Shown piece by piece: positions 1 to 5,955 of a stretch of DNA of 64,000 nucleotides; positions within the stretch are counted from its first letter, which is position 1; each line of letters begins with the position of its first letter. The position numbers were made by a program, and so were the translations under genes. A model generated the notes under the pieces. It did not search any database. It had not been told where the DNA came from and was given only the letters and a program-made list of their open reading frames with translations. This DNA comes from Segatella hominis (lineage in GTDB: Bacteria; Bacteroidota; Bacteroidia; Bacteroidales; Bacteroidaceae), in contig NZ_SGVY01000004.1 of the NCBI RefSeq assembly GCF_004535825.1, forward strand, positions 1 to 64,000. Reading direction: 5' to 3'.

Positions 1-102
1 TTTACCCGAATCATCGGGAAAATCAGCGCATTTACAGTCTTGCAATATATTAATTATGTAAACAACAGACCGGTTGGCAGGGTTAAGTATGCGCTAAATT
101 AA
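1..102 (+). CDS. C-terminal tail of a probable IS transposase (cut by window edge)
   Basis: The frame is open from the first base and stops with TAA at 100-102, giving 33 residues that end in NNRPVGRVKYALN. As I remember them, IS982-type transposases of Bacteroidota end in a very similar tail. No catalytic residue is inside the window, so the family is an inference from the tail alone. An insertion sequence here would fit the patchwork of remnants and repeats in the next 15 kb. Confidence 0.45.
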   Translation, partial: FTRIIGKISAFTVLQYINYVNNRPVGRVKYALN

Positions 103-426
103 TTCCGCCAACGGGTTAAAGGATATAATAATTCTACAAGTTTATTGGCTATATAGGTAGAAAAATAAACATCAGAGCAAGATGGAATGGCAAAATAATA
201 ATATTAAATTATACCACTTATGTCGCTTCCAATGATACGGCTCGTATCACTCAAATGATACCGCCTATGCCACTTTGACGATACCCTCAAAATAGGGTGC
301 ACCAGTAAATTCCAGTGTCTATAATGTGGGATTGTTTACAGGTGCGTCCAAAAAAACAGTGAAAACTTTGTTAGTTTCAAAATAAAGCCTTAACTTTGCA
401 CATATAAACTGGTTAAATTTCATAGC
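103..426. other. intergenic region with a short 23-bp-period repeat
   Basis: No gene is seen. An imperfect 23-base period begins with AATGATAC at 231 and again at 254, followed by a weaker GACGATACC at 277. A perfect 7-bp inverted repeat with a 3-base loop (TGATACG, GCT, CGTATCA) spans 233-249. The end of the upstream insertion element probably lies in the first part of this region, but no terminal inverted repeat can be matched because the other end is outside the window. Confidence 0.5.
367..398 (+). promoter_or_regulatory. Bacteroidota-type promoter for the AAA ATPase gene
   Basis: A TTTG box (367-370) is followed after 20 bases by TAACTTTG (391-398), matching the TTTG / TAnnTTTG pattern. 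The start codon follows 28 bases downstream. Confidence 0.65.
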
Positions 427-2202
427 ATGATGAAACAGCAAGTAAAACAAGTACCATACGGAGTATCTGATTTCGCCACGGTGATGAGTCAGAATCTATA
501 TTATGTCGATAAGACGATGTTTTTGCCAGAGCTGGAGAAGCAGCCTCGCAATCTCTTCTTCATCCGTCCCCGTCGTTTTGGAAAGAGCATATTTCTCAGT
601 ATGCTCTACTCTTACTATGACTGTAATCAGAAGGAGAGTTTCGAAAAACTCTTTGGTAGTTTGTGGATAGGGCAGCATCCTACATCCCTGCAAGGAATTT
701 ACCAGGTACTGTTTCTGGATTTTTCTCAGATAACAGGTAAGATAGAAGTTTTGGAGGAAAGATTCAATGCCTATCTCTGCATCAAGTTGGATAGTTTTGT
801 AGAGCAGTATGCTGCATATTATGGTGATAAGAAGGTTCAGGAAATCAAGACGAAGACACAGTATGCTGATAAGATGCAGATAATCTTTGATGCAGCCAAG
901 GCAAATCATTTTCAGCTTTATCTTATCATCGATGAATATGATAATTTTACTAATGTAGTGCTCAATGAGCATGGTGAGAAAGTGTATCATGCCATTACTC
1001 ATGCCGATGGATTCTATCGTGATGTCTTCAAGAAGTTCAAGGGAAACTTCGAGCGCATCTTCATGATGGGTGTCAGTCCTGTAACCCTGGATGATGTGAC
1101 AAGTGGGTATAATGTGGGATGGAATATCTCCGTAAAGCCAGAGTTCGACGAGATGCTGGGCTTCTCTACCAAGGATGTAGTCGAGATGTTCACTTATTAT
1201 AAGGAGATGGGAAGCATTCCTGCAGATAGCGATGTGGAAGCCATCGTCAACGATATGAAGCCTTGGTACGACAACTATTGCTTTGCAGAAGAAGCATTGA
1301 ATAAGAGTGTCAGAATGTTTAATTGCGATATGGTGCTTTACTATCTTCGCAATTATATGGATTACGGACGTTCTCCTCGGCAGATGATAGACCCGAATAC
1401 CAAGACTGATTATGGCAAGATGAAGAAGCTCTTGCAATTCGATAAGTTGGATGGCGAGCGCAAGGGTATCATCCGCAAGATAGCGGAAGAGGGACAGATT
1501 GTTGCACAACTGGAGGAACAGTTCTCTGCTTATCAGATACCGAAGGCTGAAATCTTCCCAAGTTTGCTTTTTTATTATGGCATGTTGACCATCAAGGGTA
1601 CACGTGGCTCTAAGTTGATTTTAGGCATTCCTAATAATAATGTTCGCAAGCAGTATTACGGATATTTGGAAGAAGAGTATCAAGCAAAGTCGTATGTAGA
1701 TACCAACAGATTGACGGATTACTATTACGATATGGCTTATGATGGTGTATGGGAGGAAGGATTGCGTTTCATGGCTGATGCCTACGCTAAGGTTTCTTCC
1801 GTGCGTGACGGAATAGAATCGGAGCGAAATCTGCAAGGTTTCTTTATGGCATACTTGAACCTCAACGATTATTACATCACGGCTCCCGAATTGGAGTTGA
1901 ATCATGGCTATTGTGATTTCTTTTTATTGCCTGATCATACCCATTATGCCAGTCTGCACAGCTACATCCTCGAACTCAAGGTTCTCTCCAGAAAGGAGTT
2001 TGATGAAGAGTTGAAGGATGTCTTGAAGGAAGATGGTAGCCCTATGAAAAAGTCGGAGAAGCAATGGTTGGATGCAGTGGAACAGATCAGGCGATATGCC
2101 GATGCTCCAAGGGTTGAGGCTCTTCGCCAGGGCACAACGCTTCATAAGATTATCATGCAGTTCAAGGGCTGGGAGTTGGCAAGGATAGAGGAAATAGAGT
2201 AA
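427..2202 (+). CDS. AAA ATPase with C-terminal PD-(D/E)XK nuclease domain (AAA-ATPase_like / DUF1703 type)
   Basis: A 591-residue protein of the AAA-ATPase_like (DUF1703) family, common in many copies in Bacteroidota genomes. It opens with the family signature of an YVDKT stretch near residue 26. A Walker A-like RPRRFGKS follows (GKS about 52-54), then a Walker B-like LIIDEYD (about 167-172). The C-terminal part carries a PD-(D/E)XK-like core: an aspartate near 497 (YCDFFLL) and ELK near 516-518. ATP binding and a nuclease fold are therefore visible, but the cellular role is not known; defence or mobile-element functions are only suggestions. ATG codons occur at 427 and 430, and I keep the first. 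It has its own promoter and is followed at once by a hairpin made of repeat sequence. Two relatives lie at 44,371 and 47,397. Confidence 0.85.
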   Translation: MMKQQVKQVPYGVSDFATVMSQNLYYVDKTMFLPELEKQPRNLFFIRPRRFGKSIFLSMLYSYYDCNQKESFEKLFGSLWIGQHPTSLQGIYQVLFLDFSQITGKIEVLEERFNAYLCIKLDSFVEQYAAYYGDKKVQEIKTKTQYADKMQIIFDAAKANHFQLYLIIDEYDNFTNVVLNEHGEKVYHAITHADGFYRDVFKKFKGNFERIFMMGVSPVTLDDVTSGYNVGWNISVKPEFDEMLGFSTKDVVEMFTYYKEMGSIPADSDVEAIVNDMKPWYDNYCFAEEALNKSVRMFNCDMVLYYLRNYMDYGRSPRQMIDPNTKTDYGKMKKLLQFDKLDGERKGIIRKIAEEGQIVAQLEEQFSAYQIPKAEIFPSLLFYYGMLTIKGTRGSKLILGIPNNNVRKQYYGYLEEEYQAKSYVDTNRLTDYYYDMAYDGVWEEGLRFMADAYAKVSSVRDGIESERNLQGFFMAYLNLNDYYITAPELELNHGYCDFFLLPDHTHYASLHSYILELKVLSRKEFDEELKDVLKEDGSPMKKSEKQWLDAVEQIRRYADAPRVEALRQGTTLHKIIMQFKGWELARIEEIE

Positions 2203-2232
2203 AAGATAGGGTTTATAACTCTATCTTTTTTT
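2201..2232 (+). terminator. rho-independent terminator after the AAA ATPase gene
   Basis: AAAAGATAG (2201-2209) pairs perfectly with CTATCTTTT (2221-2229), followed by more T. The stem starts inside the TAA stop codon. The right arm is part of the 33-bp repeat family A described at 5721. Confidence 0.7.
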
Positions 2233-2289
2233 CATAAAATACCCCTTTATATCTCTATCTTTCAGCAAAGTTAACATAAAATAATTGCA
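2208..2289. repeat. 33-bp repeat family A, two-unit copy
   Basis: About two units of the same repeat found five times at 5721-5876. The last 26 bases, from AGCAAAGTTAACATAA at 2264, are identical to 5875-5900. A minus-strand TAACTTTG box (2268-2275) reads into the repeat, as at the other locus. Confidence 0.75.
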
Positions 2290-2581
2290 CTTGCTTGTTG
2301 AATTCGCACTGATTATATTCACCTTTGGGTATCAATACAATGTTATTGCTATTTTATATTTAATATTTAACATCCTTTTCTTGTATGTTACCTCTTTTTT
2401 CTGTAATTTTGCACAAAAAGAAATATACGTTAGGTATAAATGAAGATTTCAGTTTCTCTGGTCTGTTTTCTGATGCAGGTCTTTGCAACTGCAAAGATAG
2501 TGAGAATGAATTTGTTATTGCGCTAACTAAACGGATGGATGTTGTAAGCGTAGTGTTTTGGTATTGTCAAAAAGCAAAGAT
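2290..2581. other. long leader region of the DUF3791/DUF3990 cassette
   Basis: No convincing gene. A possible promoter box TAATTTTG lies at 2404-2411, which would give a leader of about 165 bases before the cassette. The open frame 2385-2585 has no recognisable protein character. Confidence 0.4.
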
Positions 2582-2800
2582 ATGAATAGTGATAATATAG
2601 ATTTTGTAACTTATTGCATAGGTAACTTATCTCGCAGGTTGGGATTGAATGCTCGTGATGTATATCACCGTCTTAAAACTTCTGGTATACTTGCTGATTA
2701 TATTATCCCAAGCTATGATGTGCTCCATACTTTCAGCAAGGAGTATCTGATGGAAGATCTTACTGATTTTATGAAAGAGAAAGGAGTGTTAGCCTCATGA
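2582..2800 (+). CDS. DUF3791 family small protein
   Basis: A 72-residue protein that fits the DUF3791 pattern: an N-terminal helix (NIDFVTYCIGNLSRRLGL), a YHRL segment, then YDVLHTFSKEYLMEDL, where the LHT and the acidic end are typical. The frame is open upstream to 2558, but the ATG at 2582 matches the family start and gives the expected length. Its stop overlaps the start of the next gene by the four bases ATGA, so the two are probably translated together. In other Bacteroidota and Firmicutes such genes sit beside DUF3990 genes. I infer a partner or antitoxin-like role, which is not proven. Confidence 0.75.
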   Translation: MNSDNIDFVTYCIGNLSRRLGLNARDVYHRLKTSGILADYIIPSYDVLHTFSKEYLMEDLTDFMKEKGVLAS

Positions 2801-3273
2801 AAGTTTACCATGCTTCAATGGTGAGAGTTGAACATCCTGATGTTTTACACTCACGTAAGTTCTTGGATTTTGGTCAAGGTTTTTATGTAACGACTTTGCG
2901 AGAACAAGCCGTTAAATATGCGCAGCGTTTCATTCGTAGAGGAAAAGAAGCTTGGCTCAATGTTTACGAATTGGACGAACAGCTTATAACCTCTTCCTAT
3001 TCTCTGAAAGAGTTTGAAAAATATGATGAGGAATGGCTGGATTTTGTAGTTGCTTGCCGTAAGGGAAATGTTGTTGGTGATTATGACATTATCCAAGGTG
3101 GCATTGCTAATGATAAGGTATTTCGAACTGTTGATTTGTTTTTTGCAGGAGATATAACAAAGGAAGAAGCTTTGCGTCGGCTCTTGTTTGAAATTCCTAA
3201 TAATCAACTGTGTGTTCGTTCGCAAAAGTTATTAGATAATTGTTTAGTTTTTAAAGAAAGTATAAGATTATGA
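2797..3273 (+). CDS. DUF3990 family protein, ADP-ribosyltransferase-like fold (possible toxin)
   Basis: A 158-residue protein matching DUF3990. It has an N-terminal VYHAS, then LDFGQGFYVTTLREQAVKYA at about 24-43, a YDIIQGGIANDKV block near 94, and a glutamine-containing NNQLCVRS near 138. The order Y-H, then G-x-G-F-Y-x-T, then A-xx-Y-A resembles ADP-ribosyltransferase folds, and I recall DUF3990 being grouped with them, but no activity is shown here. It overlaps both neighbours by ATGA, so the three genes form a tight translationally coupled unit. A toxin role, controlled by one or both flanking DUF3791-type proteins, is an inference from size, fold and arrangement. Confidence 0.7.
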   Translation: MKVYHASMVRVEHPDVLHSRKFLDFGQGFYVTTLREQAVKYAQRFIRRGKEAWLNVYELDEQLITSSYSLKEFEKYDEEWLDFVVACRKGNVVGDYDIIQGGIANDKVFRTVDLFFAGDITKEEALRRLLFEIPNNQLCVRSQKLLDNCLVFKESIRL

Positions 3274-3500
3274 CAAACAATACAGTTCTGCATGATGAAG
3301 GTTGGCATGCTATATTGGAAGCAAAGTTTGCTAGAATCATATCTGAAATTAGTAAGATGTATAACGTGTCACTAGATGATGCGATGGATATGTTTTATAA
3401 TTCAGAAACAATGCAGTTGATGGAAGAGGGGGTTGCTGACCTTCATTGCCGAAGCGAAAAATACTTGGCAGAGGAGGTTTGGAGAGAGAAACATTCTTGA
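3270..3500 (+). CDS. second DUF3791-like small protein
   Basis: A 76-residue protein that follows the DUF3990 gene with an ATGA overlap. It is helical and acidic, with ALDDAMD-like and VADLHCRSEKYLAEEVWRE segments, which I associate with a second DUF3791-like subgroup. It differs from the first gene of the cassette, so this is not a recent duplication. It probably belongs to the same functional unit. A terminator follows 68 bases downstream, which suggests the transcript ends here. The assignment is less sure than for the first gene. Confidence 0.65.
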   Translation: MTNNTVLHDEGWHAILEAKFARIISEISKMYNVSLDDAMDMFYNSETMQLMEEGVADLHCRSEKYLAEEVWREKHS

Positions 3501-3528
3501 TGATTATCTTTGCAAAAACATAAAGGTA

Positions 3529-3579
3529 ATCTTTATGACGAGAATGCCTAAAGTAGGAAGGGTGGCTGCAGCCTTGTAG
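3529..3579 (+). pseudogene. remnant of a HigA-type antitoxin gene (last 16 codons)
   Basis: The frame at 3529-3579 reads IFMTRMPKVGRVAAAL and stops. The intact higA-like gene at 7347-7691 ends in TFMARLAKVRRVAAAL. Eleven of the 16 residues agree, and the last bases (AGGGTGGCTGCAGCCTTGTA) are identical in both. No start or helix-turn-helix part remains upstream, where the DUF3791-like gene ends at 3500. Confidence 0.75.
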
Positions 3580-3600
3580 AAACAAGGCTGCGGATTTTTT
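3568..3600 (+). terminator. strong rho-independent terminator built on the higA remnant
   Basis: GCAGCCTTG (3568-3576) pairs perfectly with CAAGGCTGC (3583-3591) around the loop TAGAAA, followed by GGATTTTTT. The left arm is the end of the higA remnant and its stop codon lies in the loop. It would end transcripts of the DUF3791/DUF3990 cassette. Confidence 0.85.
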
Positions 3601-4108
3601 ATTCCAGCCCCCACATATCATTCAGCATACTGATTGCTGACTCCGAGCGGAAAACATGATTGCGGAAGGTGATGATGCCTTCGGGAGCAAGGTGGGCTTC
3701 GAAGGAATTCACCAGGAAATCTGCTTCGAGCAGAATGCGATGGTCGAGGCTGGTAACATCTTGATAAGTATGATGATGGGCAATGAGCCAACAGATTCTT
3801 TCTATCTGTGCGGCTGTGAATCCATCAACTTCTGACAGTACTTTTCTTGCCTCGTCAGGACCCAGTTCTTCCTGGTGCTTGCCATCGCAGTTGCCGTATC
3901 TGGCTTCTGAAACGTGAATGCCTACATCGTGAAGAATGGCTGCTGCTTCGAGCACGAAGAGGTCTTCCTGGTTCATTCCCTCTGCTATCGCAATCATGCG
4001 GGCAAAGTCGTGTACCTTTACGAAATGCTGGATGCGTGGCGCATCGCCACCATCGTATTTTATCATCGCCCTCATCAGTTGGGCGAGTATCAATTCCTTG
4101 TTTGTCAT
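3599..4108 (-). CDS. HD domain phosphohydrolase-like protein
   Basis: A 169-residue HD-domain protein. The metal-binding pattern is visible: a histidine near 28, the HD pair at 60-61 (AAILHDVGIH), HHH near 105 and an aspartate in LLEADFLVN. The family hydrolyses phosphate esters or nucleotides; the substrate cannot be read from the sequence. The start at 4108 (MTNKELIL) fits the family, and the longer frame to 4162 adds a lysine-rich stretch that looks non-coding. It lies 57 bases downstream of the TauE-type exporter gene on the same strand, perhaps in one transcript with it and the peroxiredoxin. Its stop codon overlaps the T-run of the opposing terminator. Confidence 0.85.
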   Translation of the reverse strand: MTNKELILAQLMRAMIKYDGGDAPRIQHFVKVHDFARMIAIAEGMNQEDLFVLEAAAILHDVGIHVSEARYGNCDGKHQEELGPDEARKVLSEVDGFTAAQIERICWLIAHHHTYQDVTSLDHRILLEADFLVNSFEAHLAPEGIITFRNHVFRSESAISMLNDMWGLE

Positions 4109-4165
4109 AATCTTATGTTTTTTAAATTCTTTTTTCTTATTCCAATTACCTATAGCCACCATACG

Positions 4166-4894
4166 CTACGCCTCCAGAAGGAAGGTTAATCCGCTGATTC
4201 CGATATAGGCATAGATGATGTATTTGAGCAGGGAGCCGCTGAGGTGCCTGAACACCCAGGCGCCTATCAGGTTGCCAATGAAGACTCCCGCTATTCCATA
4301 CACATAACCTATGGAGACCGTAGTGGTGAAGAAACCATTGTAGGCTCTTGCCAGTGTCATCATCAGATTGCCTGCCAGAAAATAGGTCTGCGTCATCGCC
4401 AGATAATGTTCCTTGTCTGGCTCAGAACTTACGAAGTAGAGCACGGCTGGGGGACCCTGCATTCCGAAGAATCCTCCCATCAGTCCGCTCAATGTTCCTG
4501 CCGTAACCTGCACGGGCAGCGTAGTCTTCACCTTGATGCGCTTGCTGAAGAAGGCGAAGTAGATGCTCACGATGATCAGCGTAATACCGAGCAATATGTT
4601 CAGTATGTGATATTCCATCCGCTTGAGCACGAAGATGGCTCCGATGGAGATGATGATGAAGGTGAACAGAATAGGCAGCAGCCGCCTCCAAGTGATGTAC
4701 TTGTATTTCTGAATGACGATGATCAGCGAGGTGGTCATCGCCAGGATGCCCGAGAGGGTTGTTGCCTCACCGAAGGAAGGCATGATAGAGGGGAGCATCG
4801 TCATGATGAAGATGCCAAAGCCGAAGCCAGTGGTGCGTTGTACAAAACTGGCTCCGATGCTCAACAGAAAAAGTTCGATGACAATATTGTCCAT
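4166..4894 (-). CDS. TauE/SafE family membrane exporter
   Basis: A 242-residue membrane protein with about seven to eight hydrophobic segments and two similar halves, each with a glycine-rich opening: GASFVQRTTGFGFGIF near the N-terminus and GTLSGLMGGFFGMQGPPAV in the middle. These are the TauE/SafE (TSUP) hallmarks, a family proposed to move sulfite, sulfonates or other organosulfur anions across the inner membrane. The substrate is unknown. It starts 12 bases after the peroxiredoxin stop, so the two are very probably in one operon. Confidence 0.85.
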   Translation of the reverse strand: MDNIVIELFLLSIGASFVQRTTGFGFGIFIMTMLPSIMPSFGEATTLSGILAMTTSLIIVIQKYKYITWRRLLPILFTFIIISIGAIFVLKRMEYHILNILLGITLIIVSIYFAFFSKRIKVKTTLPVQVTAGTLSGLMGGFFGMQGPPAVLYFVSSEPDKEHYLAMTQTYFLAGNLMMTLARAYNGFFTTTVSIGYVYGIAGVFIGNLIGAWVFRHLSGSLLKYIIYAYIGISGLTFLLEA

Positions 4895-4906
4895 TCTGCT
4901 GTAGGC

Positions 4907-5368
4907 TTATTGATGGATGTAATCCAGAATCTGCTCAGCATGAATCTTGGTCTTGATTTCCTTAGGAGTGAAGATTTTTTCGATGATGCCTTCTTCGTTG
5001 ACGAGATAGGTGGTGCGGAGGATTCCGATGGTCTTTCTGCCGCAGGTAACCTTCTCACCCCAGCAGCCGAGTTCCTGCAACAGGGTGGTCTCGGTATCAG
5101 CAATAAGAGGGAACTGCAGGCCCTTGGTTTCTGCAAACTTCTTCTGCAGTGCCTGCTTGTCCTTGCTCACGCCGATAATCTCGTAACCGGCAGCTGCTAA
5201 CTCTTCCTTATGAGCCTGCAGGGAGCAGGCTTCGGCAGTGCATCCGCTGGTGTTAGCCTTTGGATAACTGTAGAGCACAATCTTGCGACCACGAAAATCG
5301 CTTGCCTTGATTTCACGTCCGTCCTGGTCAATGCCAAGAATCTCAGGTATTTTATCTCCTACATTCAT
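4907..5368 (-). CDS. bcp: thiol peroxidase of the Bcp/PrxQ type
   Basis: A 153-residue peroxiredoxin that reduces hydrogen peroxide and organic hydroperoxides using thioredoxin. The active-site pattern PxxxTxxC is present as P36, T40 and C43, and the second cysteine C48 lies five residues on (GCTAEAC), as in PrxQ/Bcp proteins. The usual PKDNTPGC is changed to PKANTSGC here, a mild departure. A later NEEGII motif and the C-terminal helix are as expected. A minus-strand -7 box (5433-5440) lies upstream. It leads a likely operon with the TauE exporter and the HD protein. Confidence 0.93.
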   Translation of the reverse strand: MNVGDKIPEILGIDQDGREIKASDFRGRKIVLYSYPKANTSGCTAEACSLQAHKEELAAAGYEIIGVSKDKQALQKKFAETKGLQFPLIADTETTLLQELGCWGEKVTCGRKTIGILRTTYLVNEEGIIEKIFTPKEIKTKIHAEQILDYIHQ

Positions 5369-5432
5369 AATTGTAATTTTTAAATTTGTTTTCTGTTCTT
5401 TTTATCACTAACTATTGATGATAAATCAAATG

Positions 5433-5440
5433 CAAAAATA
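5433..5440 (-). promoter_or_regulatory. -7 box TATTTTTG for the peroxiredoxin gene
   Basis: CAAAAATA on the plus strand reads TATTTTTG on the minus strand, 64 bases upstream of the start codon. Confidence 0.55.
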
Positions 5441-5497
5441 CAATATTTATTCTAATGGAGAAATGAATTAGCCTTTTTTAATTTAATATGCCAACAG

Positions 5498-5554
5498 GAT
5501 TTAACGATACCCATACGTTTTTGCCATTTTTCCTTTGTCATTTCGAATAAAATG
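5498..5554 (+). repeat. 57-bp exact dispersed repeat, copy 1
   Basis: These 57 bases, from GATTTAACGATACCCATACG to AATAAAATG, recur without a mismatch at 10,308-10,364 in the same orientation. Nothing flanking the two copies matches. The segment between this copy and the next repeat array (5555-5720) shows no gene. Confidence 0.9.
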
Positions 5555-5711
5555 GGCAATACAAGATTTAAAGCTCTTGAAGCCTTGAGGGAATTTTATG
5601 ACGTCTATTATATATTATCATCCTGACTGAGCATGAGCGCCCATAATAAGAAACTTATACATGAAACTATGCCTCTCTCCTCTGTCTCTGACAGTTTGTT
5701 TTGGGAATCTG

Positions 5712-5846
5712 TTACAAATACCCCTTTATAACTCTATCTTTTGTCATAAAGCGCCCCTTTATAACTCTATCTTTTGTCATAAAACACCCCTTTATAACTC
5801 TATCTTTTGTCATAAAACACCTCTTCATAACTCTATCTTTTGTCAT
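5712..5846 (-). CDS. possible micro-gene of four 11-residue repeats
   Basis: A 44-codon frame made only of four 11-residue units of the form MTKDRVIKGCF, each encoded by one 33-bp repeat. The variants are MTKDRVMKRCF, MTKDRVIKGCF, MTKDRVIKGRF and MTKDRVIKGYL. A TAACTTTG promoter box (5879-5886) lies about 33 bases upstream. Units 2-4 are preceded by an AAAGGGG or similar purine run about eight bases before an ATG. Whether it is translated is unknown, and the repeats could equally act as DNA or RNA. I recall similar repeat peptides annotated as hypothetical proteins in Prevotella. Confidence 0.35.
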   Translation of the reverse strand: MTKDRVMKRCFMTKDRVIKGCFMTKDRVIKGRFMTKDRVIKGYL

Positions 5847-5876
5847 AAAATACCCATTTATAACTCTATCTTTTAG
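5721..5876. repeat. 33-bp tandem repeat family A, five units
   Basis: Units start at 5721, 5754, 5787, 5820 and 5853; the last is partial and runs into the conserved end AGCAAAGTTAACATAA. The unit is CCCCTTTATAACTCTATC plus TTTTGTCATAAAACA, with few differences between copies. There are no spacers, so it is not a CRISPR array. It lies 80 bases upstream of the DUF4143 ATPase gene, and a two-unit copy is at 2208-2289. Confidence 0.9.
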
Positions 5877-5878
5877 CA

Positions 5879-5886
5879 AAGTTAAC
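5879..5886 (-). promoter_or_regulatory. minus-strand TAACTTTG box reading into repeat array A
   Basis: CAAAGTTA on the plus strand is TAACTTTG on the minus strand, placed just before the repeat array. The same box sits at the same place in the copy at 2268-2275. Confidence 0.5.
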
Positions 5887-5918
5887 ATAAAATAATTGCA
5901 TATCTCGTTAATAATCAG

Positions 5919-5926
5919 TATTTTTG
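5919..5926 (+). promoter_or_regulatory. -7 box TATTTTTG for the DUF4143 ATPase gene
   Basis: TATTTTTG lies 29 bases upstream of the ATG at 5956 and just downstream of repeat array A. Confidence 0.6.
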
Positions 5927-5955
5927 CAACTGTATAATCATAAAGACGCAAAGAT

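Noticed and set aside
2385-2585. 66-codon open frame before the DUF3791 gene
   Set aside because: It covers the leader and overlaps the real start; its composition is not protein-like.
4244-5200. 318-codon plus-strand frame opposite the TauE and bcp genes
   Set aside because: Histidine- and glutamine-rich shadow of two well-supported minus-strand genes.
5551-5630. Short frame starting at the ATG at the end of the 57-bp repeat
   Set aside because: Only 24 codons and not matched after the second repeat copy.
5721-5876. CRISPR-like array
   Set aside because: The units are directly joined with no spacers, and no cas genes are nearby.
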